Shown here: positions 10,665 through 21,815 of the stretch, piece by piece
How the letters are laid out: every line of letters begins with the position of its first letter
How positions within the stretch are numbered: position 1 is the stretch's first letter
From: a virus
Direction: 5' to 3' (one strand)
DNA: 64,000 bases
Virus record (IMG/VR): IMGVR_UViG_3300044846_002555
Location: 62,001-126,000 of that record
The notes under the pieces: model-generated
Told to the model about the DNA's origin: nothing
What the model saw: the letters and a program-made list of their open reading frames with translations, nothing else
The model's database searches: none
Made by a program: the position numbers and the translations under genes

Positions 10665-11582
10665 ATGGCGACTGGCACCTATGGAACTATAAGACCCGCA
10701 GATGTATCACCCGAAGATGTGGACATCATTCTTAATTATACACCATCAAGAGATGAAACAGATAATTTTGTATTAACAAAGTTAGATGCGGTATCTATAT
10801 TGAGACCTTATTTTAATAATTCACAGACAAATCCTTCAAGTCCTAACCCTAATGTAGAAATATTAGGTGGGTTATACAATTTAAGATTGCCTGCGGAACA
10901 ATTTAACCAATTAGGTATCTACACCTTATACATAAGACCTGCGGAGATTAGAACGAGTATATTAGATTGTGGTGTGTTATCATCATTACCTAACGTAAAA
11001 GGACTTGTTATTGATTTAAATAATGTTCCAAGTCAATTTAGAAATAAATTTGTTAATCAAGGTTTAGTTGGTTTTAGAATTGAGTATTTAAACTCTGATG
11101 GAACAAAAATACCTAATTTTTTTAGAATTGTAACATCATCATTCTTTTGTGAACCGGTTGTACAAAATTTAACAAATACTTCACAAAAAGCAATTAGATA
11201 TAGATATACTGATAACAATACAAATTTAATCTTTTGTACTGTTTCTCCGTCGTCATCTCCGACAAACAAACCAAATGCGACCCCATATATTGGGCAGCCA
11301 AATCAAACTATTATAATGTCTAATACCTTCTTTAATCCGATAACACTTGATATTGAGATTGCAGACCAAGATTTCTCAACATTGGCAATTGCTCTTTATG
11401 GTAATCAAACTAAATCTATGGATGATGGTATTTACACTATTTACGACGCGAATAACAACATTTACCAACAATATAATCTATACGAAATTAGAGACCAATT
11501 TAATACGTTATTATATGAAGTTAGACAAAATAGAGGTGATAATATTGATTTTAGTAAAAACTTTACAAACATAACTGAATAA
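10665..11582 (+). CDS. Structural protein of the tail block, unknown
   Basis: 305 residues. No domain recognised; the sequence has the Asn/Thr/Pro/Tyr-rich beta character of its neighbours, without signal peptide or transmembrane helix. A Ser-Pro-Ser-Ser-Ser-Pro-Thr stretch near residue 200 could be a flexible turn. ATG start, first gene after the 75-nt gap. The stop overlaps the ATG of the next gene by one base, so it is in the same operon as the two 1000-residue proteins downstream. Role in tail or baseplate inferred from position. Confidence 0.6.
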   Translation: MATGTYGTIRPADVSPEDVDIILNYTPSRDETDNFVLTKLDAVSILRPYFNNSQTNPSSPNPNVEILGGLYNLRLPAEQFNQLGIYTLYIRPAEIRTSILDCGVLSSLPNVKGLVIDLNNVPSQFRNKFVNQGLVGFRIEYLNSDGTKIPNFFRIVTSSFFCEPVVQNLTNTSQKAIRYRYTDNNTNLIFCTVSPSSSPTNKPNATPYIGQPNQTIIMSNTFFNPITLDIEIADQDFSTLAIALYGNQTKSMDDGIYTIYDANNNIYQQYNLYEIRDQFNTLLYEVRQNRGDNIDFSKNFTNITE

Positions 11583-14500
11583 TGGCATTACAAAAATTTA
11601 CATGTCCTCCACAAGGTCCATCCGGTGCAAGTTCATTCTCTGATGATTTAGTTGGTTTCCAACTAGTTACGGGGGGTGGTTTGACACAGGGTAATTTTGA
11701 ATTTGCGACTTCTTTTAACGAAAAGACAAATAGAAAGTTTAACACAGGTACATTCTCCGACCCAATCAGTTTAGAAGGGTTAGGATTAGAGAGTACACTT
11801 CAGTCAAGAACTATATTTGAAAATAACTTTAAAGTTTATCCAAATTTTGATTTAAGTCAAATTACTAATTTTACTCAATACGGGTCTTTAGTGAAAAGAT
11901 TATCCACAGCAGTTGAAACAATCATCGCAAAATTCCCTGCGGCGCTTGAAGCAACCCTTATGGGTGAGAACTATATTAAAGGAGAAACGGCAACAAATAT
12001 AAGTTATAATGAGATTGACAATATTACTAGTTTTGATTTAGATGTCGCTCGTTTAAGGAATCCTTTTGCGATTGATTTTACTATTAACTCAACTAGAAAC
12101 CTTGAATTAAAAGAGATTCAGGTATCTTCGCTTAGAGATATGACGGTTCAATACGCTAATTATAGTTTATATTATAATGGTAATGGATATAATGTAACTG
12201 CGATTATTCCAACAACATCGATGACATCGGGGACTTTAAACATAAGTGTTAGTGGTCATCCATTTCCATTTCAAACAGTTACTTTTGATGATTTAGTTAT
12301 TAGACCAAATGATTATGAGGTTAATAGAATTTTCAATGAACATTTAGATGAGGTTGAAAATTTTCTTTTAAATAGAAATGTTACACCAAAATACACTGCG
12401 AGTTTTAATGTGCCAAGAGACGCTGAAGATGGAACATATTTTTCTTCACAGGAATTTATAACATTCCCATTAAATGGTTCTTGGAATTTAGATATTGTAA
12501 CAAATGCGTTCACCAATTATTTAGTTCAATTAAATGATATTGGTGTATCAATGGATGAGTATAAAACCAACATTGTTGCAAGATTTTTAACTACCGGTGC
12601 GTTCCAAGAGTTTGACACAATAGGTCAAAAAATGGAAAAGGTATTACAAATTTACGGTAGAAGTTTTGACGAAACAAATAAATTCATAAGTGCGTTAGCG
12701 TTTATGAACTCAGTTCATTATAACCCTGGTGATGATATCCCATCTCAGTTACTTAAAAACTTAGCGCAAACATTAGGTTGGCAAACAAATATGTCACCTG
12801 TATCTACAGATGATTTTTTAAGTTCAGTTTTTGGTCAAACAAATACTGATAGGTCTCAATATCCGGGTATTTCAGATGCTACAACACCTGATGAGTTAAA
12901 TTATCAATATTATAGAAACTTAATATTAAACTCGGCATATTTGTTTAAATCAAAAGGTACAAGAAAATCAATTGAAACGTTAATGGCTTTAATTGGTGCC
13001 CCTGACGCTTTAGTTGAATTTAACGAATACATTTATTTAGCTGACCAAAGAATTAATGTTAATCAATTCAACACACAGTTTGCTCAAATATCAGGTGGTA
13101 CGTATACTCAAGAACTACCAACACTTGAGGCGGGTAATACATATAGATTAAGAGATATTGAATATACTGGTTTTACAACAACCACAGTAATTAAAGATGT
13201 TAATATAACTAAAGACGAGTATCCAATGGATGATTTAGGATTTCCTAAAGCACCACCAAATACTGAGGATTTTTTCTTTGAAAAAGGTAGTGGTTGGTTT
13301 GAACAAACACCAAAACATAGAGCTCCTGAAGAAGTAAGTTTTACTAATAGTGTATTTACAGGTGCAAATCCTAATTATCAAACAGTTCTAACACCATATA
13401 GTTATGGTCAAGAATATTTTAATAGGTTTAGAGATTTTCCTTTTATGACTTTAGGGTATAATCTAACTCAAACTATTGATAATAATAAAAGTTGGGTTGA
13501 TACCGAAGTTGGACTACGTTCAAATTTAGAAGGTGGATACAACGCAAGATATTTTACAACAAACGATGCGTTAGTTCTTAATGCCAAAAATACCGATTTA
13601 TTTTTGAATCCGGCTCAAGGTCTTTCATATGATGTATGGACTATGTCAAGGGAATATAATTTCCCAATACCAAATGAAGGTTTAAATTATATTCAACCAA
13701 CATATTGTGACCCGAATCCGGTATCTAATTATCCAATGAGAGGTGGTGTGGATTGGACAGAAATAAATCCACAACCAAAACGTAAGACATTCTTTGAGTT
13801 TGCTCAAACATTTTGGAAAAACATGATTAATGTTAGAAATAGACAATTCTCAACTGACGGTAAAACAATGGGGTATCCAACCCTTCAGTCAATTTATTGG
13901 AAATATTTAGACGCTCAAAAATTAGCCGGAGTACCGGATGGTAGTTTCAACTATACTAATATGATTGAGTATGTAGATGGAATGGGTGATTATTGGGTGA
14001 GATTAGTTGAACAAATGGTTCCAGCAAGTACAATATGGAATACGGGTGTTAAATATGAAAACTCTATCTTTCATAGACAAAAATTTGTTTGGAGAAGACA
14101 AGAAGGTTGTCAATTAATACCAGTTCCTTGTAACCCATGTTCAATGGTTAGTAACCTTTACACTTATGACTGTGATGTTCAGTCAGTACAATGTTCTATC
14201 TATCCATGGCAAACTAATCCTCTATTGACAGAATTTAGTGCGGTGTTAGGATATCTGTTAACTAATTATTTGGAGCCACAAGGTTATGAGTTAGATGATT
14301 GTAAACTGAATACTTTAAAAAGTACTTGGTATGTGGTGTTAAGTTTAGATGATGTTGAAATAGTTCAAAATCAATTCTTTACAGGTACAGGATATACAAA
14401 CACTGATTTGAGTTCACCAACAACGGCTCAATGGAACACCGCATTAGAAACTGCATTAAATGGTTTAGATTTGTACGGTTATGAGTATATTTTAAATGAT

Positions 14501-14599
14501 ACTGACGTTATTGTTTATAACTCAATTTGTTCAGTAAATGATACGGGAATCAATTTTAAATTGAATGTTGGAATAAATTTTGAAATTTTATGTAATTAA
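11582..14599 (+). CDS. Large structural protein of the tail block, unknown
   Basis: 1005 residues, ATG overlapping the preceding stop and stop overlapping the next ATG. Begins with a CPPQGPSG stretch and contains a region of predominantly charged and aromatic residues near 400-470 ([17 protein letters not shown]) that looks helical and globular, while a [14 protein letters not shown] cysteine group lies near residues 850-875. No family recognised. Length, position and lack of export signals point to a baseplate or fibre-attachment protein. It directly precedes the SprB-repeat adhesin, so it may be the platform carrying that protein (inference). Confidence 0.6.
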   Translation: MALQKFTCPPQGPSGASSFSDDLVGFQLVTGGGLTQGNFEFATSFNEKTNRKFNTGTFSDPISLEGLGLESTLQSRTIFENNFKVYPNFDLSQITNFTQYGSLVKRLSTAVETIIAKFPAALEATLMGENYIKGETATNISYNEIDNITSFDLDVARLRNPFAIDFTINSTRNLELKEIQVSSLRDMTVQYANYSLYYNGNGYNVTAIIPTTSMTSGTLNISVSGHPFPFQTVTFDDLVIRPNDYEVNRIFNEHLDEVENFLLNRNVTPKYTASFNVPRDAEDGTYFSSQEFITFPLNGSWNLDIVTNAFTNYLVQLNDIGVSMDEYKTNIVARFLTTGAFQEFDTIGQKMEKVLQIYGRSFDETNKFISALAFMNSVHYNPGDDIPSQLLKNLAQTLGWQTNMSPVSTDDFLSSVFGQTNTDRSQYPGISDATTPDELNYQYYRNLILNSAYLFKSKGTRKSIETLMALIGAPDALVEFNEYIYLADQRINVNQFNTQFAQISGGTYTQELPTLEAGNTYRLRDIEYTGFTTTTVIKDVNITKDEYPMDDLGFPKAPPNTEDFFFEKGSGWFEQTPKHRAPEEVSFTNSVFTGANPNYQTVLTPYSYGQEYFNRFRDFPFMTLGYNLTQTIDNNKSWVDTEVGLRSNLEGGYNARYFTTNDALVLNAKNTDLFLNPAQGLSYDVWTMSREYNFPIPNEGLNYIQPTYCDPNPVSNYPMRGGVDWTEINPQPKRKTFFEFAQTFWKNMINVRNRQFSTDGKTMGYPTLQSIYWKYLDAQKLAGVPDGSFNYTNMIEYVDGMGDYWVRLVEQMVPASTIWNTGVKYENSIFHRQKFVWRRQEGCQLIPVPCNPCSMVSNLYTYDCDVQSVQCSIYPWQTNPLLTEFSAVLGYLLTNYLEPQGYELDDCKLNTLKSTWYVVLSLDDVEIVQNQFFTGTGYTNTDLSSPTTAQWNTALETALNGLDLYGYEYILNDTDVIVYNSICSVNDTGINFKLNVGINFEILCN

Positions 14600-17500
14600 T
14601 GGCTTGTAGTTTATCATATGTATTAACGAGTTTATCGGGAGATTGTACTAATTCTAATTTAGGTGGGTTTAGTATTGATATAACAGGAACCGCACCGGAT
14701 TATAGTATTCAGTGGGTTAGTCCTGCGTTAGGGACTATTGTATTAGGTGCCGGTGTTACAGGTTATACCGCAACAACACTGTCGGCGGGAACATATTCAT
14801 TTAATATCCTTGATTCATGTTCACCTACTATGACTTCATTACCGGTTAATATTAATATTTCTAGTGGTACATGTGCAAGTATTGTTGGGATATCAAACAC
14901 GACGTGTAATAACAATAATGGGGTATTAACAGGGCAAACTTCTAATCTTTATGGTATAAGTACGTTTAGTTTATATAATACCTTAACAGGTTTTATTACT
15001 TCAGGGGTATCATTTACTAATAATTATATTTTTAATGATTTATCTCCGGGTATATACTACGTTAATGCTGACGATGGTGGTGGATGTAGTGGTCAGAGTG
15101 AAACAACTATTATTCAACCTTCGACAAATATTACGTGGGGATTTTATACTGTAATGGATTCCGGATGTGGTAATGTTGATTCGGGAAAAATATATGTAAC
15201 AGGTCTTACCGGTAATCCACCATTTACTTATTTATGGTCAAATGGTGAAACAACAGATTTTATTACGGGTTTAACTGCGGGTGTTTATTCCGTAGTGATA
15301 ACAGATAGTTTAGGATGTACACAATCACAAAGTGCGACTGTGACAGAAGTTGACCCATTAGGATTTGGTGAATTTAGTGTGATACCTCCAACATGTTTTA
15401 ATAGTGATGGTCAAGTAACTCTTGTAATTACGGGAGGTACTGGTCCATATTATTATTCAGCATCGACAGGGGTGGTAGCAGTTTCTTTTAGTTCGTCTCA
15501 AACATTTTATAATATTGGTGGTGGACCATTTGCTGTTGAAGTTACTGACGCGGCTTTATGTAAAATAACTCCAACAACAACAATTATACCTCCAAACGGG
15601 TTTAATATTGTAAGTATAACAACAACTAATTCAAATTGTGGTAATCGTGATGGTAAAATAAATATTGAGGTAAGTGGTGGTGCAGTTCCTTTTACTTATA
15701 CTTTAACAGATTCTTTAGGTAATAGTATTATTGACCCTACTAATTTTAGAAGTTGGGCTTTTCCTAATTTAGCGTCGGGGACTTATACTTTAACTATTTC
15801 AGATAATGGGGGTTGCACTTATGTTAGTTCACCTATTTCTATAAATAATGTTCCTTTATTTACGTTTACTGCAGATACTACCGGTACAACCTGTAATTTA
15901 AATAATGGTTATGTTGCCATTACAGTATCAGGTGGTACACCGCCTTACACATATACCGTTGGGGGTGAATTTTCTTATGAATCTATTCAAACACCATTAA
16001 GTGCTTATACTTTTAATAATTTATATTATGGAGATTATTCGTTAGAAATAACAGAATCAACTCCTGGTGTTATTTGTAAGCAAACAGGTAGTTTTGAAAT
16101 AGAAACATCAAATAATGTTGATTTTATGTTATCAGGTACTAACGCTAACAATGGTAATGATGGAACAGTTTCTGCATATATTACAAATGGAATACCACCA
16201 TTCACATTATTATGGAGTAATAACGTAAATGGTCAAACAGGGTATTATTTAAGTAATTTAAGTGCCGGAACATACAGTTTACAAGTAACCGATAGTGAAG
16301 GATGTGTTAAAAATAGAGAGGTAACTATAGACGGATTTGATTCAATATCGTCGTTTCAAACGTTTAATATTTGTGATAGTGAATTTGAAAACATTGGTGA
16401 GTTAGTTAAAAAAGGACCTAAACAAATGTTGAATGAAGGGTATTATGATTTAACATCCGGATACACAAATTGTATACTTAATCAAGCGGTATTCAATATT
16501 GTCGCAACAATTGGAGTTATTACTAATATTTCACAATTTTATGTCAGTACCGCATTAAATGATTTCCCAACAGATAATGAATATTTTGACGCTTTAGTTG
16601 CGTTACTAAAAACTTTTGACCAAGTTGCTCAAGTTAATATTGACCCATTAAATAATGGGATTCAAGTGATTGCAAAATGTGAAGAACAATATTTGGTAGC
16701 AACTGATGTAACTGTTGATATGTTTATTGAATATAATATTTCTTGTCAATATTGTAGTTTACCACCAACATTAACTCCAACGTCAACACCAACACAGACA
16801 CCAACACCTACTAACACACCAACACCTGGTCAATCGCCAAGTCCAACACCTACTCAAACAATGACACCAACGCCTACTCAAACAATAACCCCAACAATGA
16901 CTAAAACTCCAACACCTACACCAACATTAACACCTACACCAACATCTAGTTCGGCTCAATTATGGTATTTATATTCGTCTTGTTTATTAGTGGATGGAGA
17001 GTCACAAGTTATCTTACAACCAATATTAGTATTACCGACATTAACTATTGGTGACGTGTTTGTTTTCAATGTACCGGATAGTAAACCTGAATGTTGGTCA
17101 TTAATTAATACTTATAATGGTTTACCATCATCAATTCCGTTTGGTGCTTTAGTATTTAATACTAATTATTTCACATCAGTATCTAACACTATTTACCCAT
17201 TTAATGAAGGTAGAGAATGTGATGAATGTCAAGAAGGTATAAATAATATTGAACCAATAACTAATAATTTTTTAGTTACAGTATATAAATCTAATTGTAA
17301 CATAACAAATATTTCACCACCATTTTACTTTTCTAATGATTCTACATTCCCAATTGATATTAGTAGTCCATTTGTTGGTGTACATTCAGGTTTTAATGGT
17401 GATTTATCCATAACCGTTGTTAGTACATTAAATCAAAGTCAATGTGTTTCCTTGATTGTAGATGGTGTAACTTATTTATCACCACAAACAATAACATTTA

Positions 17501-17601
17501 ACTATCTTGAACCTCAAACTCAAGTTGTTGAGTTTTTAAATGTAAATATATCTGAGAATTCTACATTTGAAATTAATCTGACCGGAGGGTCTTGTTTATA
17601 A
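14599..17601 (+). CDS. Tail adhesin with SprB-type repeats and a Pro-Thr linker
   Basis: 1000 residues. Residues about 20-590 are a series of roughly 85-100-residue beta-sandwich repeats with the SprB signature: a PP(F/Y)TY(L/T) turn, a (L/I)WSNG or equivalent, then SAGTYS(L/V)xVTDSxGC. Clear copies lie near residues 200-250, 440-490 and 530-575. SprB repeats were defined in the flavobacterial gliding adhesin. After a ~130-residue unrelated domain comes a Pro-Thr-rich linker (about 725-785, [10 protein letters not shown] and similar) and a C-terminal globular domain. No signal peptide, as expected for a virion protein. Probably a receptor-binding or surface-docking fibre. It is the last gene before the bidirectional terminator. 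Confidence 0.75.
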   Translation: MACSLSYVLTSLSGDCTNSNLGGFSIDITGTAPDYSIQWVSPALGTIVLGAGVTGYTATTLSAGTYSFNILDSCSPTMTSLPVNINISSGTCASIVGISNTTCNNNNGVLTGQTSNLYGISTFSLYNTLTGFITSGVSFTNNYIFNDLSPGIYYVNADDGGGCSGQSETTIIQPSTNITWGFYTVMDSGCGNVDSGKIYVTGLTGNPPFTYLWSNGETTDFITGLTAGVYSVVITDSLGCTQSQSATVTEVDPLGFGEFSVIPPTCFNSDGQVTLVITGGTGPYYYSASTGVVAVSFSSSQTFYNIGGGPFAVEVTDAALCKITPTTTIIPPNGFNIVSITTTNSNCGNRDGKINIEVSGGAVPFTYTLTDSLGNSIIDPTNFRSWAFPNLASGTYTLTISDNGGCTYVSSPISINNVPLFTFTADTTGTTCNLNNGYVAITVSGGTPPYTYTVGGEFSYESIQTPLSAYTFNNLYYGDYSLEITESTPGVICKQTGSFEIETSNNVDFMLSGTNANNGNDGTVSAYITNGIPPFTLLWSNNVNGQTGYYLSNLSAGTYSLQVTDSEGCVKNREVTIDGFDSISSFQTFNICDSEFENIGELVKKGPKQMLNEGYYDLTSGYTNCILNQAVFNIVATIGVITNISQFYVSTALNDFPTDNEYFDALVALLKTFDQVAQVNIDPLNNGIQVIAKCEEQYLVATDVTVDMFIEYNISCQYCSLPPTLTPTSTPTQTPTPTNTPTPGQSPSPTPTQTMTPTPTQTITPTMTKTPTPTPTLTPTPTSSSAQLWYLYSSCLLVDGESQVILQPILVLPTLTIGDVFVFNVPDSKPECWSLINTYNGLPSSIPFGALVFNTNYFTSVSNTIYPFNEGRECDECQEGINNIEPITNNFLVTVYKSNCNITNISPPFYFSNDSTFPIDISSPFVGVHSGFNGDLSITVVSTLNQSQCVSLIVDGVTYLSPQTITFNYLEPQTQVVEFLNVNISENSTFEINLTGGSCL
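16763..16950 (+). repeat. Pro-Thr linker coded by CCAACACCTACT-like short repeats
   Basis: Degenerate 6-12-nt repeats built from CCAACA and CCTACT units encode the Pro-Thr linker of the SprB-repeat adhesin. Related repeats occur on the opposite strand in the fibre genes at 18243 and 31334, so the three tracts are partly inverted copies of each other. Confidence 0.7.
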
Positions 17602-17606
17602 TAAAA

Positions 17607-17638
17607 AACCCCCTCGTTAAAAGGGGGTTATTTTTTTT
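17607..17638. terminator. Bidirectional rho-independent terminator
   Basis: Stem AACCCCC / GGGGGTT with a 9-nt loop, followed by an eight-T run on the plus strand and, read the other way, by a TTTTTTAT run. It separates the plus-strand tail block from the convergent minus-strand fibre block and can serve both. Confidence 0.85.
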
Positions 17639-18236
17639 ACCATATTTTTTCTTGTTTCATATGACCTATAACACAACAGTAAGCATCTGTTTGGTCAAAA
17701 TTTTCTTTTTTCAGGGTATTGTTTCTTGTATATAACCAAGTGATTTGAGGTTCTTTTTTGGCTATTAAATCCCATATAATCATTTTCTTGTCAATGTCTT
17801 TAGGAAGTCCTCCGAATAGTACGTATTTACCTTTATCATTTAATTGAGTTAACTCCGGAAAGGCGAATTTACGAGAATTGTATGTTGATATAAAATCAGG
17901 TACGACACCTAATACATCATATATCTCTTTAGTAACTAAAGTATTGAACCTTAATAAAGTTTGAACTGTGTAAACATTGTTTGAGTTCAATAAAGGTTCT
18001 TCAATAATAACTTTAGTAATACCCATGTCTTTATATTCTAAAAGTTTAGTTCTAAAGATTTGACCTTTTAGAAGTAATTCTTTTATTTTATTTTCTTCTT
18101 TTGGTTTTGGAACGGGTGATATATGAGTTAATTCAAGTAGTTGTTGACTTTGTATATCAAATAACGCCCAACCAATTGTTTTTGTACTCACATCTAATCC
18201 TAAAACTTTAGGACTTTCTTTAAGTGTTTTTTTCAT
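17637..18236 (-). CDS. RuvC-like Holliday-junction resolvase
   Basis: 199 residues with the RNase H/RuvC fold signature: first acidic residue in GLDVSTKTIGWAL (Asp15), a second acidic pair in VIIEEP (Glu79/Glu80), and the C-terminal FDQTDAY (Asp181, Asp184). These match the four catalytic acids of RuvC-type crossover-junction nucleases. The enzyme would cut four-way DNA junctions left by recombination and replication so that DNA can be packaged, the role gp49 has in T4. It is the last gene of the minus-strand fibre operon, six bases after the fibre gene at 18243, and ends inside the bidirectional terminator, so it is probably expressed with late genes. Confidence 0.75.
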   Translation of the reverse strand: MKKTLKESPKVLGLDVSTKTIGWALFDIQSQQLLELTHISPVPKPKEENKIKELLLKGQIFRTKLLEYKDMGITKVIIEEPLLNSNNVYTVQTLLRFNTLVTKEIYDVLGVVPDFISTYNSRKFAFPELTQLNDKGKYVLFGGLPKDIDKKMIIWDLIAKKEPQITWLYTRNNTLKKENFDQTDAYCCVIGHMKQEKIW

Positions 18237-18242
18237 AATTTA

Positions 18243-20732
18243 TTAGAAATCAAATTTAACCAAAAACTGTTGAATCCCTTGTCTTAACACAGGAGATTGT
18301 AGCTTTGATACAATCATAAGATTCATATCAGAATCGTAAAGCCCAATTTCAGTAATATATGAACTTGTTCCTTTAGTCCATGTAGGGTTTGATGTTGATT
18401 GAAACTCTGCTTGACCAAGATTAATCTTATATTTCATTTCATAAATGGTTGCTTCAATATCCGTTTCTAATGAACCGTAGAAATAATATTCATCACCAAA
18501 ATTTAATGAAGGTGAAGTTGTATTATTATCTACTAATGGAATGAATAGATTTAAGTTATAATCATCAGCCGCTGCATAGTTTTCTTCAGTGATTGTAAAT
18601 GTTGTTCCTGTTAAACTATCTACGGTTAAATAACCATTGATTGTGGTTGCACTTATTTGAGGTGTAAAATCAATTATTTTCCAATCATTCGGGTCAGGTC
18701 TACCTGTACCAATTACTTTTTGACAAATAACTTGGAATGTGTCAGCGTAAAACCCTGTTATTAAGTCACAGGAAGGACACAGAGTCGTTGTTGTTGTCGT
18801 TGTGGTAGTTGTGGTTGGAATTAACGTTGGTTGGTTTAAACAAGGGAATTCAGCTCCAAATCTAATTGAAACGTTTTGTTCAGTTAAACCTCCACAAGAA
18901 ATGTTTGGTCCTTGAATTTTGGTGTAGTAATTACAATGTAATGAATTCGTAAAAATATCGGTATTACTAAATCTATAAGTTACGTACATATATTCAGTGT
19001 CCGCTGTTAATATACCGTTAACTGTTGGTTGATTATTCTCAACCACACAAGTGTTAGGTGTTGTTAGACCAACTTTAGGTGCGGGTAATGTCCAGTTACG
19101 ATTTGACTTGTAAGACATTGCTGCGATAATCTCCTCATCATCAATTATAATAATTTGTGAATCAGGGAACACTTTACCAACTCTACTTGGTAACCCGTTA
19201 CTATTTGGATGGGTGTCCCAAAGTTGATAATATCTAATACCCGGCATATTCATATCCGTATTTTTAGTAGAATATAAATACTCAACTTCAAATAATGGAC
19301 TTCCTTCATCAGTTAAGTCATCAAAACCCGGTGGGTCAACCCAAAAAGTTTCACCTTTACAACATTCAGGATTTTTATGCCACATTAACCAAGGTAAATG
19401 TAATCTAAAGTTACGAGCTTCACCCGTTGTATCTGTAGGATTATTAGGGTCGTAAGGTTCAAAGGCAAATTTCTCACCATAGAAGAAATCAATTGATTGA
19501 TTAGTATAGTGAATAATAGCAATAGCTTTTTGCTCACTTGGTTGAACAACAACTTGTTCATCAAATGAATTATAATAATAAACAACACTTGTATCGGTTT
19601 GTCCACTATCTGACATATATCCAAAATATTCTTTACTACCTAAATAAGACGCTGAACCAAAATATTGATAACCTTTATAAAATGAATCATACAACCCAGC
19701 AGGATTTTCCGACCAAGGAATATTCATATTCCAAATTTTAACATCGGACTCGTCTGTACTACATAAAGATTCAAAATTAATAACATTTTGATTCCAATGA
19801 GAACTTGGTGTAACACTATCGTATATTGTAGTCATATTTGGTGGGTATACTAATACTCTAGCAAAACATCCACTTGAAAAGTTTGAAAAATCAGGTGTTG
19901 GTCTGTCTAATGTATAATGACCTAAACAAATATCCACAATTTTATAAGTTAATATCGGATAACAACTACTCATTGACATCTCACAGTTAGGTGGAGTCGG
20001 AGTCGGAGGTAATGGTGTTGTACAACAAGTTGAGGAAGGTGTTGGTGTAGGTGTAGGTGACTCACATAAATAAGTTGTTTGAGTTGGTGTTGGTGTAGGG
20101 GTTGGTGAAGAATCTATTGATGGTGTTACTGTTGGAGTTGGGGTTGATGTTGGTGTTACACCTGGTTCACAATAACAATTATATTCTCCTTGACCATCAT
20201 AATATATTGTAACAAAATCACCAATCATTGGTAATCTTACAATATTTGAATTACACCCTGAATATACTAATTGAATAACACTACCACCTGTTAATGTAGA
20301 CATATCTACAAGATAGTTAGAGTTAATTGTATATTGGCTATTTGTTAACGCACTCCAATTAATTGTAGTTGCGGTTGTATTACCTGTAAAAAATCCTCTC
20401 ATAGCCGCTCTATTATATACAGTTTGAGGAACTGACGCCATATAAGGGATTCCATATGTATTACCGGTTATTCCGTCAACATAATATGGATATTTAACAT
20501 TTTGTTTGTTAGATTCAGGTTTACCTGTTGAATTTTGAGCATTAAACGCTGGCTCAAGAATTTTTGTTGAGGTTTGATTATAAGGTGTTCCGGTTAATGT
20601 ATTATAAGACACTTCACTATCACCTACTTGAAAATAAGATATGTTAAAACTACCTTCTGATAGTTTTTGTCTTGCAGTATCGGTTAGTCTTGTACTAAGT
20701 AAACCTTGTGTATTTTTTAATATGTATCCCAT
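18243..20732 (-). CDS. Tail fibre / adhesin with Pro-Thr and poly-Thr linkers
   Basis: 829 residues, ATG at 20732. The N-terminal ~50 residues (NTQGLLSTRLTDTARQKLSEG) look like an attachment domain; a Pro-Thr-rich linker (about residues 190-250) and a poly-Thr tract near residue 640 separate globular, Cys- and Trp-containing beta domains. No enzyme motifs or signal peptide. The domain-linker-domain design resembles that of the adhesin at 14599 and the protein at 31334. It lies in the minus-strand fibre locus downstream of two SprB-type proteins, with 30 nt before it that hold a TATTTATA element only four bases from the ATG. Receptor-binding role inferred from architecture and context. Confidence 0.65.
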   Translation of the reverse strand: MGYILKNTQGLLSTRLTDTARQKLSEGSFNISYFQVGDSEVSYNTLTGTPYNQTSTKILEPAFNAQNSTGKPESNKQNVKYPYYVDGITGNTYGIPYMASVPQTVYNRAAMRGFFTGNTTATTINWSALTNSQYTINSNYLVDMSTLTGGSVIQLVYSGCNSNIVRLPMIGDFVTIYYDGQGEYNCYCEPGVTPTSTPTPTVTPSIDSSPTPTPTPTQTTYLCESPTPTPTPSSTCCTTPLPPTPTPPNCEMSMSSCYPILTYKIVDICLGHYTLDRPTPDFSNFSSGCFARVLVYPPNMTTIYDSVTPSSHWNQNVINFESLCSTDESDVKIWNMNIPWSENPAGLYDSFYKGYQYFGSASYLGSKEYFGYMSDSGQTDTSVVYYYNSFDEQVVVQPSEQKAIAIIHYTNQSIDFFYGEKFAFEPYDPNNPTDTTGEARNFRLHLPWLMWHKNPECCKGETFWVDPPGFDDLTDEGSPLFEVEYLYSTKNTDMNMPGIRYYQLWDTHPNSNGLPSRVGKVFPDSQIIIIDDEEIIAAMSYKSNRNWTLPAPKVGLTTPNTCVVENNQPTVNGILTADTEYMYVTYRFSNTDIFTNSLHCNYYTKIQGPNISCGGLTEQNVSIRFGAEFPCLNQPTLIPTTTTTTTTTTTLCPSCDLITGFYADTFQVICQKVIGTGRPDPNDWKIIDFTPQISATTINGYLTVDSLTGTTFTITEENYAAADDYNLNLFIPLVDNNTTSPSLNFGDEYYFYGSLETDIEATIYEMKYKINLGQAEFQSTSNPTWTKGTSSYITEIGLYDSDMNLMIVSKLQSPVLRQGIQQFLVKFDF
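19984..20170 (-). repeat. Pro-Thr linker coding repeats
   Basis: Short GTTGGTGTAGGT-type repeats on the plus strand (ACACCAACACCT-like on the coding strand) encode the Pro-Thr linker of the 829-residue fibre. They are inverted relative to the tract at 16763-16950. Confidence 0.7.
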
Positions 20733-20736
20733 GTGA

Positions 20737-20744
20737 TATAAATA
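20737..20744 (-). promoter_or_regulatory. TATTTATA element next to the fibre start
   Basis: Reads TATTTATA on the minus strand and ends four bases before the ATG of the 829-residue fibre. If it is a promoter element the transcript would be nearly leaderless; the unusual spacing lowers confidence. Confidence 0.25.
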
Positions 20745-20762
20745 TTCTTATTTTTTTTATTT

Positions 20763-21815
20763 TTAATTGACACTTATTATTTCTACTCTACAACATCCAC
20801 AACCACTAATACTAGCGTTACCAATTGAGAATAAATCCTGACTTGATGTGTAAGTACAAGGTGTTAATGGGTCGTTTTGTGTTATTGTCGTTGTTGTGTT
20901 TAATATAATATTGTCTGAAGACGTAAAATTTAACGAATTCCAACTTTCGGTATAATAATCTAAATAATTAACTAAATTTTGGCAACCTTGTATTGGATTA
21001 TAATCAGTGTTAGTTGTTGTTAAACCACTTGTTGTTAGTGGAATAGAAACATTATTTTTAGATAATATAGTATTAGTCGTTAAAGTTGCTGTGGTAGCGC
21101 TTGGTGAATAATAAAAAGTGTTATAATGTAATATGTTAAAATTAACCGTAATACCACTTGGTAATGCCGGAATTACACTAAAAGTTGTTGTGTATTGTTT
21201 AGTTAATGTTGTATTTGTGTTAACTGGATTTGTTATTGTTGTATTTAATTTTAATTGATATAATGTCGGAGGTGCCGGCGCATTCAATGTCACGTTATTA
21301 CTATTAGTATTACCACTCGAATCAATAACCTTAACACTATATATTCCTGAACACAAATTAGTAAATGTTGGGGAATTAAAATATGTAATACCATTATCAA
21401 TTGAGTATTGATAAGGTGGATAACCTCCCGACGCGGATACCATTAAATTACCATCACACGTACAAATTGGTTGATTAACACTAAAAGTCAATGAGTTAAC
21501 TCCTAATGGGTTACAAACCCCTTCATTTACTACCACAGTCCCGTTGGCTCCTAATATATACCAAGAGTTAAGCGGGGGTACTGATGATGGTAATGAAGAA
21601 AACATCAAATAAGATAAATTACCACCTGTTAGTTTCCATTTATTAATAGAAGTGTCCCAAGTGATTAAATAAGTATAATCGTCTGACACCCATTGATTGT
21701 AATCATTAGAATCAACACCATAAGGGTTAAAATGTATTTGTAAATTATCTATACTTGAATTTAAACAAAAATTATATTCTATTTCCATAATTAAGTTGTT
21801 GAAGTTAATTGACAT
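20763..21815 (-). CDS. Adhesin with an SprB-type repeat
   Basis: 350 residues. The N-terminal ~100 residues hold an unrecognised domain; residues about 125-185 form one SprB-type beta-sandwich (SGGYPPYQYSIDNG ... CSGIYSVKVIDSSGN); the rest is Thr/Asn-rich beta sequence that ends with a Cys pair (GCGCCRVEI). Its first 25 bases overlap the end of the upstream gene, which indicates coupled translation. No signal peptide. Part of the fibre locus; likely one of several interchangeable adhesive subunits. Confidence 0.6.
   Translation of the reverse strand: MSINFNNLIMEIEYNFCLNSSIDNLQIHFNPYGVDSNDYNQWVSDDYTYLITWDTSINKWKLTGGNLSYLMFSSLPSSVPPLNSWYILGANGTVVVNEGVCNPLGVNSLTFSVNQPICTCDGNLMVSASGGYPPYQYSIDNGITYFNSPTFTNLCSGIYSVKVIDSSGNTNSNNVTLNAPAPPTLYQLKLNTTITNPVNTNTTLTKQYTTTFSVIPALPSGITVNFNILHYNTFYYSPSATTATLTTNTILSKNNVSIPLTTSGLTTTNTDYNPIQGCQNLVNYLDYYTESWNSLNFTSSDNIILNTTTTITQNDPLTPCTYTSSQDLFSIGNASISGCGCCRVEIISVN

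Noticed and set aside
10615-10665. 16-codon ORF (Lys/Asn-rich) before the 305-residue structural gene
   Set aside because: Low complexity, no support beyond position; most likely chance in AT-rich DNA.
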